6,812 nucleotides of DNA, from contig JAQICG010000442.1 of NCBI GenBank assembly GCA_027858635.1, forward strand, positions 1 through 6,812. The letters are read 5' to 3'. The DNA is from Gammaproteobacteria bacterium (GTDB taxonomy: Bacteria > Pseudomonadota > Gammaproteobacteria > SZUA-229). Shown piece after piece: positions 5,187-6,812 of this stretch (position 1 is the stretch's first letter; the number at the start of each line of letters is the position of its first letter). The position numbers were made by a program, and so were the translations under genes. The notes beneath the pieces are model-generated. The model saw nothing but the letters and a program-made list of their open reading frames with translations. It did not search any database and was not told the origin of the DNA.

Positions 5187-6130
5187 CCAAGGATCTCTGC
5201 TTGGCCAGAGTGGGTTGCCCAGAATTTGCTAAGAACAAAGGTTTCATCAACCGAGATCATCGACTCAGTATCAGATATCATGCAGTAAACATTTCCATTC
5301 CAGGCTATGTTATTCCAACCATTAGGTGAGGTGGGCCATGAGGCCCGTGAATCGAATATTATACCATCTTCGGTGGTATAATTAAGATGGGAAAAATCTC
5401 CATCATCTGAATCTAATATAAAAATTATATCGTTAGCCGAGTTAGCTGTTGCCGCATACCAAGAACTAGCTGGAAGGTCTGTAGTAGCCCACGATATGCC
5501 GTCCGTGCTTATATGGGAAGTATCTGGTGTTCCGTCCGATATAACGCAAAATAAATTTCCAATTACCGACAAGCTTCTTGAATATGACGCTATCGGAAGT
5601 GATCTTGCAGTCCATGATGTGCCATCAGGTGACGTTGCGACCACTGACGAACTTGTTCCGGCGACAATAGCGAGGAATACTGAACCGTTCCATTCGTGGT
5701 ACAGCCATCTTTGTGACGATGGCATCCATCTTTGCGTCCAGGTAATTCCGTCAGGGGATGTGGCACAGATATTTGTATTGTAAGCTATGGTTAAAAATAC
5801 TGTTCCATTCCATGAAACATCTTTCCATGTTTGTGCCGACGGGAGAGTCCGTTGTGTCCATGTTATCCCGTCAGGAGACGTTAGAGCCACATCAGACGAA
5901 AATAAACCTTCCGCGATTAGGCAGAAAACAGACCCGTTCCACTTGATCTCGCTCCACTCGTCAGATACAGGAAGAGTCCTAACTGTCCAGTTTTTCCCGT
6001 CTGAAGAAGTGGCTACTTTGTTTGAATCATCTCTGGAAGCTACGCAAAAAACAGTGCCGTTCCATTCTATATAGTCCCACGAATAGTCAACTGGCATTGC
6101 ATATTTAGGGACATCAATAAAATCAGCCAT
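5183..6130 (-). CDS. Seven-repeat beta-propeller tail protein, 315 aa
   Basis: The protein is almost entirely built of repeats of 40 to 46 residues. Each unit has W..., W-N-G-x-V/I-F-x-x-x..., A-T-S-x-D-G-x-x-W-T, then x-L-P. W-N-G occurs at 23, 64, 107, 147 and 277; the equivalent positions near 189 and 231 are degenerate. S-x-D-G-x-x-W occurs at 42-48, 85-91, 125-131, 167-173, 208-214, and a weak T-E-D-G-I-I-F at 253-259. The seventh unit has the W-N-G strand but no clear second motif, so the C-terminal strands may complete the ring with the first. The S-x-D-G-x-x-W element is like the Asp-box (BNR) of propellers. Such proteins recur in phage tail-fibre regions. No sialidase F-R-I-P or active-site Arg/Asp set is evident, so binding, not hydrolysis, is the better reading. 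Start ATG at 6130 has GGAGAG 10 bases upstream inside the previous gene; the 4-base ATGA overlap links it to the next. Confidence 0.88.
   Translation of the reverse strand: MADFIDVPKYAMPVDYSWDYIEWNGTVFCVASRDDSNKVATSSDGKNWTVRTLPVSDEWSEIKWNGSVFCLIAEGLFSSDVALTSPDGITWTQRTLPSAQTWKDVSWNGTVFLTIAYNTNICATSPDGITWTQRWMPSSQRWLYHEWNGSVFLAIVAGTSSSVVATSPDGTSWTARSLPIASYSRSLSVIGNLFCVISDGTPDTSHISTDGISWATTDLPASSWYAATANSANDIIFILDSDDGDFSHLNYTTEDGIIFDSRASWPTSPNGWNNIAWNGNVYCMISDTESMISVDETFVLSKFWATHSGQAEILG
5219..6085 (-). repeat. About seven tandem propeller-blade repeats within the coding region
   Basis: Residues 16-304 divide into about seven units of 40 to 46 residues. At the DNA level the repeats are diverged but visible on the plus strand: CCGTCAGGGGATG (5748-5760), CCGTCAGGAGACG (5868-5880) and CCATCAGGTGACG (5622-5634), spaced 120 and 126 bases apart, both multiples of three. 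Blades 2, 3 and 4 are the most alike at protein level (S-P-D-G-I/T-x-W-T), and blades 5 to 7 have drifted. Confidence 0.8.
5358..5382. promoter_or_regulatory. 9-bp perfect inverted repeat with an extended -10 sequence on each strand
   Basis: ATTATACCA (5358-5366) pairs perfectly with TGGTATAAT (5374-5382) around a 7-base loop. TGGTATAAT matches the extended -10 consensus TGnTATAAT, and it reads that way on both strands: TATAAT at 5377-5382 (+) and at 5363-5358 (-). Upstream -35 matches on the minus strand are poor (CTTAAT at 17-base spacing). The site lies inside the propeller coding sequence, about 170 bases before the 658-aa gene start, so an internal promoter toward the fibre genes is possible. 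No U-tract follows, so it is not a terminator. Coding constraint on an N-Y-T-T-E-D-G-I-I segment could alone explain it. Confidence 0.25.
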
Positions 6131-6133
6131 CTT

Positions 6134-6601
6134 TTACGCGCTCTCCGGCATTCCAACATAATACGTGTCAACGCGCTGCTCTTCTGCAATCGTCAGGTAT
6201 TTGCTGGCAACACTGAGATCACAGTTAAGCACATCAACAGTGCCTTGAAGCCTTGTCAAAGTCGTGCTTGCTCCACCAGCATCCCCGATAGCAGAGAAGC
6301 GATAGAAGCTCGCGTACCCTGAAGCGGCGTTGGCGCCATACCATTCTTCAGAGCTAAGTTTAGCGATAATCCCGGCAACGGGGGCGGCCTCAAAATTAAT
6401 ACCAGTTCCGGCACCAGCGTTGGAAATGGTGCAAAGAAGCGTCGCTGATCCGATAGAATCATTTGGCGATGCCGGGACAAGGGCATCAGCAGCAGCAGCG
6501 GATACCGGGTCGCCGTAAATTTTAAGAGTACCGCCGTTCATTTCAGCGGCCATGGCGATGAGCTGTGCGTTACGCACTCCTGTGCTAATTTCAAAAGACA
6601 T
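6134..6601 (-). CDS. Small phage tail/structural protein, 155 aa
   Basis: The sequence pattern is familiar from phage tail-fibre neighbourhoods: M-S-F-x-I-S-T-G-V-R-N-A at the start, N-G-G-T-L-K-I-Y-G (22-30), an A-x-L-L-C-T-I strand (53-59), F-E-A-A-P-V-A-G-I-I-A-K (70-81), then A-S-G-Y-A-S-F-Y-R-F (93-102), G-D-A-G-G-A-S-T-T-x-x-R-L-Q-G-T-V (106-121) and a final strand. This looks like a single all-beta domain. I recall relatives of about this length in various phages, usually annotated only as hypothetical or tail protein. Start ATG at 6601 has AAGGAG 7 bases upstream. There are no catalytic motifs. A structural role in the tail is likely; whether it is in the mature virion or an assembly factor is not visible. 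Confidence 0.86.
   Translation of the reverse strand: MSFEISTGVRNAQLIAMAAEMNGGTLKIYGDPVSAAAADALVPASPNDSIGSATLLCTISNAGAGTGINFEAAPVAGIIAKLSSEEWYGANAASGYASFYRFSAIGDAGGASTTLTRLQGTVDVLNCDLSVASKYLTIAEEQRVDTYYVGMPESA
6141..6146 (-). promoter_or_regulatory. Ribosome-binding site GGAGAG for the propeller gene
   Basis: GGAGAG on the minus strand lies 10 bases before the ATG at 6130, inside the last codons of the 155-aa gene, whose TAA is at 6134-6136. The spacing is a little long but the site supports this ATG and coupled translation. Confidence 0.5.
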
Positions 6602-6608
6602 TGTTGTT

Positions 6609-6615
6609 CTCCTTA
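6609..6615 (-). promoter_or_regulatory. Ribosome-binding site TAAGGAG overlapping a stop codon
   Basis: The TAA stop of the upstream gene (6613-6615) is the start of TAAGGAG, the Shine-Dalgarno of the 155-aa gene, which begins 7 bases further at 6601. It fixes the 155-aa start and suggests termination-linked re-initiation. Confidence 0.75.
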
Positions 6616-6812
6616 ATCAAGGGCAGCGATGAGCTGGCCGATATCTATGACAAGCGGGTTTGCGTTATCAATGAGCCTGTCTACTGCCAAAGGCCCGGTC
6701 ATCAAACAATTTCCTACAGTGGATGCGTCCCAGATTGAAACATAGGTCACGGTATAAGCAGTGGCACCAGCAGCAGGCGTGAAGGAAACAGCCACCTGAG
6801 ACAAGGATTGAC
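6613..6812 (-). CDS. Small phage tail protein, C-terminal part (runs off right edge)
   Basis: The frame is open from the window's right end to TAA at 6613-6615. An ATG start is not visible; the first possible start inside is a TTG at 6804, but the frame continues upstream of it (reading Q-S before it) so this is probably not the true start. The visible 65 residues read ...F-T-P-A-A-G-A-T-A-Y-T-V-T-Y-V-S-I-W-D-A-S-T-V-G-N-C-L-M-T-G-P-L-A-V..., ending with V-I-D-I-G-Q-L-I-A-A-L-D. This resembles the C-terminal end of a common phage protein of roughly 120-150 aa, with a pattern like V-x-x-x-G-I-W-D-A-x-x-x-G-N-L-L-x-x-G-x-L and a closing I-x-x-G-x-L-x-x-x-L-D. Likely a tail protein upstream of the fibre genes; the identification is from memory. 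Confidence 0.7.
   Translation of the reverse strand, partial: QSLSQVAVSFTPAAGATAYTVTYVSIWDASTVGNCLMTGPLAVDRLIDNANPLVIDIGQLIAALD

Noticed and set aside
5358..5382. Rho-independent terminator
   Set aside because: The stem is AT-rich and no run of T follows on either strand; it also lies in the middle of a gene.
5496..6074. Plus-strand frames antisense to the propeller gene
   Set aside because: Their repeated-looking products simply mirror the propeller repeats on the other strand.
5183..6130. Sialidase or other glycosidase activity for the propeller
   Set aside because: The S-x-D-G-x-x-W boxes are structural; no F-R-I-P motif, arginine triad or clear catalytic Asp/Glu/Tyr set can be placed.
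6256..6486. Minus-strand frame of 76 codons inside the 155-aa gene
   Set aside because: It is out of frame with a well-supported gene and has no features of its own.

Overview
This window is a compact stretch of a tailed-phage (or prophage) genome carrying part of a tail-tip and tail-fibre module. Every supportable gene lies on the minus strand, so transcription runs from the right end of the window to the left. There is almost no non-coding DNA: successive genes overlap by 1 or 4 bases or are separated by 3 to 12 bases. I see no RNA gene, CRISPR array, transposon, integrase, replication, packaging or lysis gene, and no bacterial gene that would show integration. The host is not identifiable. 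The GC content is middling and the ribosome-binding sites are AGGAG-type, which fits a bacterial host, but nothing narrows it further. The overall look (lectin-like and Gly/Ser-rich tail-tip proteins) resembles siphovirus-type phages of Proteobacteria. That resemblance rests on remembered family patterns, not a search.

Layout in the direction of transcription: (1) 6812-6613, the C-terminal end of a small tail protein cut by the window edge; (2) 6601-6134, a 155-aa tail/structural protein of a familiar small phage family; (3) 6130-5183, a 315-aa protein made of about seven W-N-G / S-x-D-G-x-x-W repeats, read as a seven-bladed beta-propeller and the best candidate here for a receptor-contacting protein; (4) 5186-3210, a 658-aa protein I do not recognise; (5) 3213-2389, a 274-aa protein with a TTG start, a collagen-like Gly-X-Pro patch, a Pro-rich linker and a probable jelly-roll/lectin-like C-terminal domain; (6) 2389-1154, a 411-aa protein with Ala/Ser/Thr repeats at the N terminus and a conserved-looking C-terminal beta-domain; (7) 1154-195, a 319-aa mostly helical virion protein; (8) 182-1, the first 60 codons of an unrecognised protein with a basic, Ala/Gly-rich N terminus that runs off the left edge.

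The genes probably form one late operon. TAATG, ATGA and TTGA stop/start overlaps link genes 3 to 7, and stop codons lie next to or within the Shine-Dalgarno sequence at two other junctions, so translational coupling is likely. Genes 5 to 7 look like a co-inherited tail-tip cassette, while genes 3 and 4 (propeller and orphan large protein) sit where phages commonly exchange host-range modules.

The most notable signals are the propeller gene, the unrecognised 658-aa neighbour with a nine-T homopolymer near its start that would act as an on/off point if it slipped, the TTG start fused to a TGA stop, and a 9-bp perfect inverted repeat inside the propeller gene that contains an extended -10 sequence on each strand. 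I did not see a clearly new enzymatic or defence system.
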